A DNA stretch of 64,000 nucleotides from Endomicrobium sp. Its GTDB lineage: Bacteria; Elusimicrobiota; Endomicrobiia; Endomicrobiales; Endomicrobiaceae. Location of the stretch: the NCBI GenBank assembly GCA_031260705.1, contig JAISLA010000003.1, positions 1 to 64,000 on the forward strand, given 5' to 3'. Positions within the stretch are counted from its first letter, which is position 1. Each line of letters starts with the position of its first letter. Positions 57,289 through 64,000 of the stretch are shown piece by piece. A program made the position numbers and the translations under genes. The notes under the pieces are model-generated. The model searched no databases, was not told the origin of the DNA, and saw only the letters and a list, made by a program, of their open reading frames with translations.

Positions 57289-58080
57289 TTATTTCAAATC
57301 GCCGGGTGCTTCGCGCGGCGGAAGTTTAATGCCTATCATTTCAAAAATACCGGAAACAATTGCGCCGACAAAATAAATTGACCAAATATAAGTGTAATAA
57401 CTGTCGAAAATTACAGCAATTCTCGCAATGATAAACGATACTGCCAAAATAACTAAACTTACTTCAAGATATTTCCATTTTGTCGGTATTAAATTGTAAA
57501 TATTTGCAAGATGATAATTGTGTCGTTTGTGTCTTACGTACGCCGCCGAAAGAATAAGAAACCCTACGGGGGAAACAAACTGACAAATTAAATGTATCAA
57601 CACAAGCTGTATTGCGGAAATGGACTGAAACCATACAGAATCATAAATACAGATATTTCCCCAAGATGACAAAACTTTTGAACCACTTACGACAATGCTG
57701 TTAAGTAAAACAAAAATTATCCCCATCAGAACGCCGATTACATAAGCGGCAAATTTTGTCGAACGTGGAGTGCCACCGGACATGGGCATCCAGTGGAAAA
57801 TCGCAACGAGAATTGACGGGGCGATAACTGCCATTAAAAAAAACTGTCTTATACAATTTATTATTAACGGCATCGGATGCGATCCTAAAATGTTCTGAAG
57901 CAGGTGTGTAATAAAATAAATTCCAAACATTACAAAAGCGACCTCAATTTTTTTAAAACCTATTTCTCCAAACATCATAGAGCGGAATCTTCTTATGTGC
58001 TTTACTTTAAACGCCATAAAAAAATATGTAAGACCCGTTAAAATAGGAAGAAAAAAAGTTATTATAAAATCAAAGCCCAT
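57289..58080 (-). CDS. Integral membrane protein of unknown function (263 aa)
   Basis: ATG 58080 with GGAG about 5 bases upstream is preferred over an upstream start at 58101. About seven hydrophobic segments are predicted. A polar HWMPMSGGTPRSTKFA loop in the middle and a C-terminal KLPPREAPGDLK tail are soluble. No family is recognised. It is on the same strand as the small Cys/Lys-rich gene, 36 bases apart, so they may be co-transcribed. Confidence 0.65.
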   Translation of the reverse strand: MGFDFIITFFLPILTGLTYFFMAFKVKHIRRFRSMMFGEIGFKKIEVAFVMFGIYFITHLLQNILGSHPMPLIINCIRQFFLMAVIAPSILVAIFHWMPMSGGTPRSTKFAAYVIGVLMGIIFVLLNSIVVSGSKVLSSWGNICIYDSVWFQSISAIQLVLIHLICQFVSPVGFLILSAAYVRHKRHNYHLANIYNLIPTKWKYLEVSLVILAVSFIIARIAVIFDSYYTYIWSIYFVGAIVSGIFEMIGIKLPPREAPGDLK

Positions 58081-58269
58081 CTTGTCTCCATAATATTGCA
58101 ATTTTCAGTTGTTAATTTATTATTTTTGAGATGAGACAGCCGTTTATAAAAAAAACAGGATGCCGTCTTTCTCTGTTTTCTGTAATTCTTTTGCCTTTGT
58201 TATTTATGTGTTCTTTAATTACAAATGGTTTTTTATTCCGGAATCTCTTACTTTTATCCTGTCAGACAA

Positions 58270-59139
58270 CTATCTTTTTCTGTTATTAAACGCTTTCAGC
58301 GTATTTTCCAAAAGCATTGTTATAGTCATCGGACCTACGCCGCCCGGAACGGGAGTTATTTCTATATCCATATCTTTAACCGCATCAAAATCAACGTCAC
58401 CGCATAATCCTTCAGGCGTTCTGTTTATACCAACGTCAATAACTACAGCTCCGGTTTTTATAAAATCTTTATTTACAAACCTAGGTTTGCCGATAGCCGC
58501 AACAACAATATCTGCAGACTTGCATATTTCTTTCAGATTCCTTGTTCTTGAATGCGCGATTATAACTGTTGCATTGTTTGCCAGCAAAAGCATAGAAAGA
58601 GGTTTTCCCACAAGATTTGATCTTCCTATGACAACAGCCGTTTTACCCTCAATTGTAATGCCTGATTTATGTAAAATATGCACAACCCCAAAAGGTGTAC
58701 AGGAAACCAGAATATTTTTTTCAATTATCTCATTCCAGCTTTTTGACAAATTGAGAAGTCCTGCATTAAAAGGATGAAGCCCGTCGACATCCTTCAAAGG
58801 ACTTATTGCATTAAGGCACTCTTGGGCATCTTTGTTTTGCGGAAGCGGTAGCTGAAGCAGAATCCCGTCAATTTCAGAATTTTCATTTAATTTCTTTATT
58901 AAAACGACAATCTCTTCCTGTAACGAGTTTTCATTAAGGTTATGATGAAAAGATTTTATCCCTGCATCTTCGCATGCTTTAATTTTTGATTTGATATATA
59001 CCCGGCTTGCAGGATCTCCGCCTACCAGAATTGTCGCAAGACCCGGAGTTTTTCCAGTTTGTTGTTTAATTTTAGCAACTTTTTCTTTAATTTCAGCTCT
59101 TTTATCACTTGAAATTTTTTTACCGTCAATTAATTTCAT
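58270..59139 (-). CDS. folD: FolD, methylene-THF dehydrogenase/cyclohydrolase
   Basis: 289 residues, full length. Substrate site YIKSKIKACEDAGI (catalytic Lys), ILLQLPLP, KDVDGLHPFNAG, the NADP-binding VIGRSNLVGKPLSMLL, and the C-terminal TPVPGGVGPMTITML are all present. It interconverts 5,10-methylene-THF and 10-formyl-THF in the cytoplasm, feeding purine and fMet-tRNA synthesis. Confidence 0.96.
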   Translation of the reverse strand: MKLIDGKKISSDKRAEIKEKVAKIKQQTGKTPGLATILVGGDPASRVYIKSKIKACEDAGIKSFHHNLNENSLQEEIVVLIKKLNENSEIDGILLQLPLPQNKDAQECLNAISPLKDVDGLHPFNAGLLNLSKSWNEIIEKNILVSCTPFGVVHILHKSGITIEGKTAVVIGRSNLVGKPLSMLLLANNATVIIAHSRTRNLKEICKSADIVVAAIGKPRFVNKDFIKTGAVVIDVGINRTPEGLCGDVDFDAVKDMDIEITPVPGGVGPMTITMLLENTLKAFNNRKR

Positions 59140-59297
59140 TCTTACCTCAATATAAATTGAAATATTTTTCAGAAAATATGCTCTTACACCATTAGTTTGG
59201 GATTATACCAACTAATATATGAAAAAGCAATGCTAACACCATAAAATGTTGCGAAGAATAACGTTTATTTAGTACAATTCTCTCTTAAGTATGATGT

Positions 59298-59389
59298 GGA
59301 GGGGTCGCATAGCAGGTCTAGTGCGCTGGTTTGCTAAACCGGTGTACGGATGAAAGTCCGTACCGAGAGTTCGAATCTCTCCCCCTCCG
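59298..59389 (+). tRNA. tRNA-Ser (anticodon GCU)
   Basis: 7-bp acceptor stem GGAGGGG/CCCCTCC, discriminator G, anticodon loop TTGCTAA within stem CTGGT/ACCGG (anticodon GCU, reading AGC/AGU), a long variable arm (GTACGGATGAAAGTCCGTAC) as in class II tRNAs, and a T arm with GTTCGAATC. Confidence 0.94.
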
Positions 59390-59480
59390 CTCTGATTTCT
59401 CCCGGGATTCGCTTACAGCTACAGCATCTGAATATACTCTAATGGTATATTAATTTTGAGGTAAAGTCCCAAAGGCGTGT

Positions 59481-59509
59481 TTGACAAAATTGAATACTTT
59501 ATATATAAT
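59481..59509 (+). promoter_or_regulatory. Consensus sigma-70 promoter for the rpsP operon
   Basis: A perfect TTGACA at 59481-59486 and perfect TATAAT at 59504-59509 with a 17-base spacer. The rpsP start codon is 60 bases downstream. It should be a strong housekeeping promoter. Confidence 0.9.
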
Positions 59510-59569
59510 TTTCTTAGATATTCCGGTGTTTTAGTAGATTACGGCGTTAAGCGTTATGGAGGTAGCAAA

Positions 59570-59824
59570 ATGGCAGTCCGACTACGTTTGCAAAGAAAGG
59601 GCAAACCAAAAAGACCTTATTACAGAGTTGTAGCGATTGATCAGAGAGCAAAAAGGGATGGAAAGCCTATTGAAATTCTTGGTCAATACGATCCTATTGC
59701 AGAAAATAATAAATTTAAAGTTAATATGGAAAGAATACATTATTGGTTGGGTATCGGAGCAAAAGCTTCGGAAACGGTAGCTGTATTGATAAAAAAGAAC
59801 CAAACAGTTGAAATTAAACAATAG
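59570..59824 (+). CDS. rpsP: 30S ribosomal protein S16
   Basis: 84 residues. ATG 59570 has a full GGAGGT site; the frame is open upstream, but that part contains the promoter. Begins AVRLRLQRKGKPKRPYYRVV, the S16 signature, with RDGKPIEILGQYDP following. First gene of rpsP-khpA-rimM-trmD-rplS. Confidence 0.97.
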   Translation: MAVRLRLQRKGKPKRPYYRVVAIDQRAKRDGKPIEILGQYDPIAENNKFKVNMERIHYWLGIGAKASETVAVLIKKNQTVEIKQ

Positions 59825-59872
59825 TTTAGTTTTAAGTTTACACATTACGGGATAAGAGAGGGGGGGAGACTT

Positions 59873-60103
59873 ATGAAAGATCTAGCATTTTTTATTGCGA
59901 AAGCTTTAGTTGATAATCCGGATCAGGTAGAAGTAAGAGAAATTGCCGGCGAGAAAGCAACTGTTTTAGAATTAAAAGTTGCCGATGGAGACAGAGGTAA
60001 AATTATTGGCAAAGAAGGCAGAATTATAAAAGCAATAAGAGTTATTATAAATTCAGCTTCTGCTAAACTCGATAAGAGAGCAACCGTTGAAGTTGTAGAG
60101 TAA
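59873..60103 (+). CDS. khpA: KH-domain RNA-binding protein KhpA
   Basis: 76 residues, one KH domain with GKIIGKEGRIIKAIRVII (the GxxG loop). It usually pairs with KhpB (Jag) to bind many RNAs. Here KhpA is complete but the jag gene at 19859-20092 keeps only its N-terminal domain. A G-rich site (GGGGGGGAGA) precedes the ATG. Confidence 0.94.
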   Translation: MKDLAFFIAKALVDNPDQVEVREIAGEKATVLELKVADGDRGKIIGKEGRIIKAIRVIINSASAKLDKRATVEVVE

Positions 60104-60104
60104 A

Positions 60105-60416
60105 ATGGAATCTAAAAAGAGTGATTTAAAATGGAAAGTTTCCGATATTCTAGGTTTTGAAGTCTTTAATCAGAACGGAAAGCGGCTAGGTATTCTTTCT
60201 GATATTATATTAACAGGAAGCAATGATGTCTGGGTTGTAAAATATTACAATGAAGAAGTCTTGATTCCCGCAATAAAAAATATAGTAAAAGAAGTAAATG
60301 TCATAAGGAAAAAGATTTTTGTCGTCTTGCCTAAAGGGTACGAAGATATTTACGGTCAAGTAAAATCGGCAGACGACGTCCTTGAATACAACGGCTATTT
60401 TGTGTATGAAGATTGA
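60105..60416 (+). CDS. rimM: RimM-like PRC-barrel protein lacking the N-terminal domain
   Basis: 103 residues. The PRC-barrel half is clear: DILGFEVFNQNGKRLGILSD, then VWVVKYYNEEVLIPAIKNIV, and KIFVVLPKGYEDIYG. Typical RimM (about 170 aa) begins with a separate beta-barrel domain that helps bind S19; it is missing and cannot be placed upstream because khpA ends one base before the ATG. Position between khpA and trmD is the standard rimM slot. It aids 30S maturation; whether this short form works is unknown. Confidence 0.75.
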   Translation: MESKKSDLKWKVSDILGFEVFNQNGKRLGILSDIILTGSNDVWVVKYYNEEVLIPAIKNIVKEVNVIRKKIFVVLPKGYEDIYGQVKSADDVLEYNGYFVYED

Positions 60417-61107
60417 TATTCTTACAATATTTCCGACAATATTCAAAGGACCTCTTACAGAGAGTCTGATAGGTAAAGCGACAGAAAAAGAAATTCTCAA
60501 GATTAATATAATTGATATAAGATCTTTTTCTAAAGGCAAACATAAAAAAGTTGACGACAAGTCTTTCGGTGGCGGTTGTGGCATGGTTATGAAGCCAGAA
60601 CCGCTCTATGATGCCATAAAGAGCGCAGGGGTTAAAAAAAAGAATAACACTTATAAGAATCCTTATGCAAAGCCTTACGTCATATATATGTCCCCACAGG
60701 GCAGAATTCTCAACAACAGTATTGTAAAAAATCTTGCAAAGTTTAAACAGCTGGTCATTATATGCGGTCATTATGAAGGTGTTGATGAACGTATTATGAA
60801 TTATGTTGACGAAGAAATATCTATAGGTGATTATATTCTTACCGGCGGCGAGATTCCCGCTATGGTTTTAGTTGACAGCGTTGTAAGAATGCTTCCCGGC
60901 GTTGTTAAAGAAAAAAGTTCCGTAAAAAATGATTCATTTTATAACGGTTTATTGGACTACCCGCATTATACAAGACCTGCGGTATTCAAAGGTCATAAAA
61001 TTCCCGAAGTTCTCTTGTCGGGAAATCATAAAAAAATCAGCGAGTGGCGCGTAGAAGAAGCATATAAAAGAACAAAAGAACGCCGGCCGGATTTACTAAA
61101 GAAATAG
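60406..61107 (+). CDS. trmD: tRNA (guanine-N1)-methyltransferase TrmD
   Basis: 233 residues from ATG 60406, which overlaps the rimM end by 11 bases. SPOUT trefoil-knot motifs: VIICGHYEGVDERI, ISIGDYILTGGE and LLDYPHYTRPAVF. It methylates G37 of tRNAs to prevent frameshifting. Confidence 0.96.
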   Translation: MKIDILTIFPTIFKGPLTESLIGKATEKEILKINIIDIRSFSKGKHKKVDDKSFGGGCGMVMKPEPLYDAIKSAGVKKKNNTYKNPYAKPYVIYMSPQGRILNNSIVKNLAKFKQLVIICGHYEGVDERIMNYVDEEISIGDYILTGGEIPAMVLVDSVVRMLPGVVKEKSSVKNDSFYNGLLDYPHYTRPAVFKGHKIPEVLLSGNHKKISEWRVEEAYKRTKERRPDLLKK

Positions 61108-61158
61108 AGTGAAAAAGCTGACTGAATTTAGTGTGGCGATAAAAAGACAAATGACAAT

Positions 61159-61179
61159 GTTTATTCATTGCGAATAAAC
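61159..61179 (+). promoter_or_regulatory. Perfect 8-bp hairpin between trmD and rplS
   Basis: GTTTATTC at 61159-61166 pairs exactly with GAATAAAC at 61172-61179 around a 5-base loop, 76 bases before the rplS start. There is no U-run directly after it, so it is more likely a processing or attenuation structure than a strong terminator. Confidence 0.4.
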
Positions 61180-61254
61180 TCAGTTTTGTAGCTGTCTGTT
61201 GTCTTTAACTCAAACTCGGCTCTACTTTATTCCGTATTTATAAGGAGCAGTAAA

Positions 61255-61647
61255 ATGTCGTTATTAGAGCAAGTACAGACAGCACAGAAAAGAGATTTAG
61301 GAGTCAGTTTTAAATCGGGCGATCAGATAAAAGTACATTTTAAAGTAGTTGAAGGCGGAAATGAAAGAATACAGATTTTTGAAGGTATAGTTATACGCGT
61401 TAAAGGCAGCGGACTTTCAAAAACTTTCACGGTTAGAAAGATTTCTTTCGGCATAGGAATTGAAAGAATTTTTCCTATTCACTCTCCGCGCATTGATAAA
61501 ATTGAAGTTGTAAGACGCGGAAAAGTGCGCAGAGCAAAACTTTATTATCTAAGAAGTCTTTCAGGTAAAGCGGCAAGAATTCCTGAAGATTCTTCAAGAA
61601 GAAATCTCAAAAAAGAAACAGCAAAGCAAGTTCCCGCAGCAAATTAA
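61255..61647 (+). CDS. rplS: 50S ribosomal protein L19
   Basis: 130 residues. [13 protein letters not shown]-type start (here [16 protein letters not shown]), [40 protein letters not shown] and [13 protein letters not shown] are the full L19 core. A C-terminal Lys/Ala-rich extension of about 20 residues. Last gene of the rpsP operon; GGAG precedes the start. Confidence 0.97.
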   Translation: MSLLEQVQTAQKRDLGVSFKSGDQIKVHFKVVEGGNERIQIFEGIVIRVKGSGLSKTFTVRKISFGIGIERIFPIHSPRIDKIEVVRRGKVRRAKLYYLRSLSGKAARIPEDSSRRNLKKETAKQVPAAN

Positions 61648-62079
61648 GAAACTATTTTTTCATCTCTTCATTCGGAAACAAATTTTCTTTTCCGCTCATT
61701 CAGCTTGAAAGAGAGGGAGATTTTTCCTGTTTTTTACAATCGTTAGAACCGCCACTTAAACTTATCCTCAAGCATTTTTCAAAATACGACATTAGAGACT
61801 AACGAGAAGTTTGAGTATTTTTGCTATTGTGAAAAGATAGAAAGAAAAATTAACATCAATTAATATGATAGAGATAATTCAGCGGGATATTAGATATGTT
61901 GAAAAAAATGTCAGATTTATTTTTTAACATATATTTATTCGCAGATAGATTGATTTGCAGCACAAACTTGAACTTATATATATTCTAATACCAAAACAAT
62001 ACCTTGAGAGAGAAATTCGAGATGAAAAAGATAAACTGTCGTTGTTTAAAAATTTTGACTTATCGGCTAGGTGAGAGAT
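61648..62079. other. Intergenic with a family B repeat
   Basis: About 430 bases without a gene. CTAATACCAAAACAATACCT at about 61986 is the second copy of family B (first at 39793-39833). Confidence 0.45.
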
Positions 62080-62712
62080 ATGTTTTCAGATTTATTCCCT
62101 TTTGACAGAAACTTTTATAATAGAGGATTTTATCCGGTTGCAGGTATTGACGAAGCCGGACGGGGTCCTCTAGCAGGTCCGGTGGCAGCCGCTGCCGTCA
62201 TACTTTCCAAAAATTCAGCAATCCCCGATTTAAACGATTCCAAACAGTTATCAGAAAAAAAAAGAGAAACTCTTTTTGAAATAATAAAAGAAACAGCACT
62301 GACTTATGCTGTTGAAACCGTCAATAATGAAATTATTGACAAAATAAATATTTTACAGGCAACGCTTCTTGCAATGTCGCGTGCCGTATTAAAATTAAAA
62401 ATAAAACCTGATTTATGCCTTATAGACGGAAACCGCAAAGTTCACGGACTATCTTTTAATCAGGAAACTATTGTAGGCGGCGATGCAAAAAGCGCATGCA
62501 TTGCCGCAGCTTCAATACTTGCCAAAGTTTCCAGAGACAAAATGATGCTTGAATATGCAAAACAGTATCCTGTTTATGAGTTTGAAAAACATAAAGGATA
62601 TGGAACAAAAAAACATATAGAAGCTTTAAAAAAATATGGAATCTGCCCCATTCACAGGCTAACATTTTCTCCTGTAAGCGATATTATTTCCCAAACTAAA
62701 GTAAATACTTAA
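62080..62712 (+). CDS. rnhB: Ribonuclease HII
   Basis: 210 residues from ATG 62080, preceded by AGGTGAG; a GTG at 62071 is less likely. VAGIDEAGRGPLAGPV gives the first two acidic residues, CLIDGNRKV the third Asp, and AKVSRDKMM the fourth. It removes ribonucleotides and RNA primers from DNA. Position downstream of rplS and before yraN is the conserved order. Confidence 0.95.
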   Translation: MFSDLFPFDRNFYNRGFYPVAGIDEAGRGPLAGPVAAAAVILSKNSAIPDLNDSKQLSEKKRETLFEIIKETALTYAVETVNNEIIDKINILQATLLAMSRAVLKLKIKPDLCLIDGNRKVHGLSFNQETIVGGDAKSACIAAASILAKVSRDKMMLEYAKQYPVYEFEKHKGYGTKKHIEALKKYGICPIHRLTFSPVSDIISQTKVNT

Positions 62713-62845
62713 AGTAAGTTTTATGACTTTTATTCCGAACGGATAACAGCAGAGAAATCTATATAATTTTGTCGTCGGGCTTTCAGCGCGTCCCGCAGAT
62801 TTTATTAGTAATTACAGTTTGTTGCATAACAGTTACGGAGATAAA

Positions 62846-63211
62846 ATGAAAAATGCCAGAGATATAGGTTTTGAAAAAGAGAAAGCAGTCGTTAACTATC
62901 TGAAGAATTTCAAGTATAAAATTTTAACGACAAATTTCAGAACAAGTTTCGGCGAAATAGATATAATAGCAAAGCATAACGATACGATAGTTTTTATAGA
63001 AGTAAAATACAGAAAATATCCTTACAGCGGAACGCCTCAGGAAGCGGTAACCGCAAAAAAACAGCAAAAAATTATAAATTCGGCAGTAGTTTATATAAAA
63101 CAAAACAATATTAAAGATAACATCCGCTTTGATGTTGCATCCGTAAATGACAACAAAATTGAAATAATAAATTCTGCATTTACCCTGCCTGAAAATTTAT
63201 ATTATTTATAA
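62846..63211 (+). CDS. UPF0102 protein YraN, predicted endonuclease
   Basis: 121 residues from ATG 62846 behind GGAG. G-E-I-D-I-I and VFIEVKYRK form the PD-(D/E)XK-like core (E...D...EVK) of the YraN/UPF0102 family. The biological role is undefined. It follows rnhB as in many bacteria. Confidence 0.9.
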   Translation: MKNARDIGFEKEKAVVNYLKNFKYKILTTNFRTSFGEIDIIAKHNDTIVFIEVKYRKYPYSGTPQEAVTAKKQQKIINSAVVYIKQNNIKDNIRFDVASVNDNKIEIINSAFTLPENLYYL

Positions 63212-63883
63212 AAATTTTTATATTTTTGTCATTACGCTGAACAAACTTAATATGAATGCAGCGAAAAATTAAACCAATATTGCTAAGTAAGTGTAGAGAA
63301 CTTAAAAAGGGCAATAAAACGATATATAGTTAAATGAAACAAATAATATAAGATCTAACATGATAATGAAATTTAAGATAAAGGATACAAGTTGAAGTTT
63401 TTTACTGCCAAGACAAAAAGTGCATAGTACCTTTAGTCAAATCATCTAGTTTATCCTTTTTTAACAAATTGTATTTAATCATTTGATATTATAATAGAAA
63501 AATGTTACATGATTAGTTAGATAGATTGAAAATCTTTGCAGTATTATATTGGAAGTAAGGGTTGCAATGAGTGTAAAATTTTGAAACAGATTTACAGCGA
63601 TTGGAAAAATATTTTGACATAAGTGAAGAATATGGAATTTATGGTAGCGGATAAGATAAAAAACAGAGATTTTGTAAAATTATATCATATAAGGATGAGT
63701 TTTTAAGCTAACAAACGAAATCAATTGTTACTAATTTTTCACCTAAAATACATGGGCAGCAAAAAAATAAAAAGAGGTTCACCGCTAAAATTGCAAATCT
63801 ATCATCATTATTTTTTACAAATATTCAGGTAGACTTTAAAAGCCAATATTGTTTTTATGATTCATTTTTGTTATATTCTTGCT
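63212..63883. other. AT-rich region without a supported gene
   Basis: Only short broken frames, for example a Lys/Phe-rich stretch around 63580-63700 interrupted by stops. It may be a dead gene; no family recognised. TTTTGTCATTACGCTGAAC near 63224 resembles one end of the widespread intergenic repeat type of family A. Confidence 0.4.
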
Positions 63884-64000
63884 ATGAATAAAAAAATTGA
63901 ATGTAAATATATATGTTTTGGTATGTGTGGGTGTTTTTTTGCTATAATAGTTTTTTTAGTTATCCTATTTGTTTATATATGTTTTTCAGGTCATAAAGAG
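63884..64000 (+). CDS. Partial membrane protein, runs off the window
   Basis: 39 codons from ATG 63884 to the end without a stop. The product has a short Cys-rich start (ECKYICFGMCGC) then one hydrophobic helix. This could be a signal anchor or a lipoprotein-like start. The rest is outside the window. No ribosome binding site is obvious. Confidence 0.4.
   Translation, partial: MNKKIECKYICFGMCGCFFAIIVFLVILFVYICFSGHKE

Noticed and set aside
59477-59569. Upstream extension of rpsP
   Set aside because: It contains the consensus promoter, and the S16 family starts at the ATG after GGAGGT.

Overview
The window joins two kinds of DNA. Bases 1 to about 9,000 look like an insect genome of the termite or cockroach kind: no bacterial operons, a decayed mariner transposon, a tRNA-derived SINE head, microsatellites and fold-back repeats. 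From about 9,100 to the end it is an AT-rich bacterial chromosome with tightly packed genes, Shine-Dalgarno sites and two serine tRNA genes. The gene set, the AT bias, the many fresh pseudogenes and the insect-like DNA beside it fit an Elusimicrobiota symbiont of the Endomicrobium type. That assignment comes from recall and gene content, not from a search. The simplest reading is a chimeric contig, because the bacterial housekeeping genes are intact.

Layout of the bacterial part. 9.1-12.4 kb: debris containing a scrap of a UvrD-like helicase fused to a broken, C-terminally truncated Cas9 gene. 13.2-17.4 kb: tRNA-Ser(GGA), a Pif1-like helicase with a probably frameshifted membrane N-terminus, then parB and parA with two parS sites. 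18.0-22.5 kb: HAD phosphatase, CoA-binding protein and the origin-type cluster jag(truncated)-yidC-yidD-rnpA-rpmH; dnaA is not beside it. 22.8-27.1 kb: a tolC/macA/macB-like efflux operon. 27.5-30.2 kb: alaS. 30.4-41.3 kb: an accessory island between alaS and thrC. It holds a Panacea-type antitoxin and RelE-like toxin, a fused remnant of a DNA methyltransferase and an ATPase/TOPRIM protein, a roughly 4 kb broken P-loop NTPase with a C-terminal PD-(D/E)XK nuclease, a broken KAP NTPase, one intact DUF4238 gene, and a 36-30-36 bp repeat-spacer-repeat with the dimensions of a type II CRISPR unit. 41.5-48.4 kb: thrC, cinA, a NUDIX hydrolase, a BI-1 protein, engB, a surface-repeat protein, xth and a hypothetical. 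49.4-51.0 kb: htpX and lemA, both broken. 51.6-59.1 kb: dnaE, serS, a small cysteine-rich protein, a membrane protein and folD. 59.3-63.2 kb: tRNA-Ser(GCU), then rpsP-khpA-rimM-trmD-rplS and rnhB-yraN. A partial membrane protein runs off the right end.

The core genes cover chromosome segregation, membrane protein insertion, RNase P, translation, replication and one-carbon metabolism, and nearly all are intact. The damage is concentrated in defence and accessory genes (cas9, methyltransferase, NTPases, antitoxin) and in a few quality-control genes (htpX, lemA, jag). This is what is expected of a host-protected symbiont losing its defences while keeping informational genes. Intergenic regions carry short dispersed repeats, one family with a hairpin whose stem shows compensatory changes.
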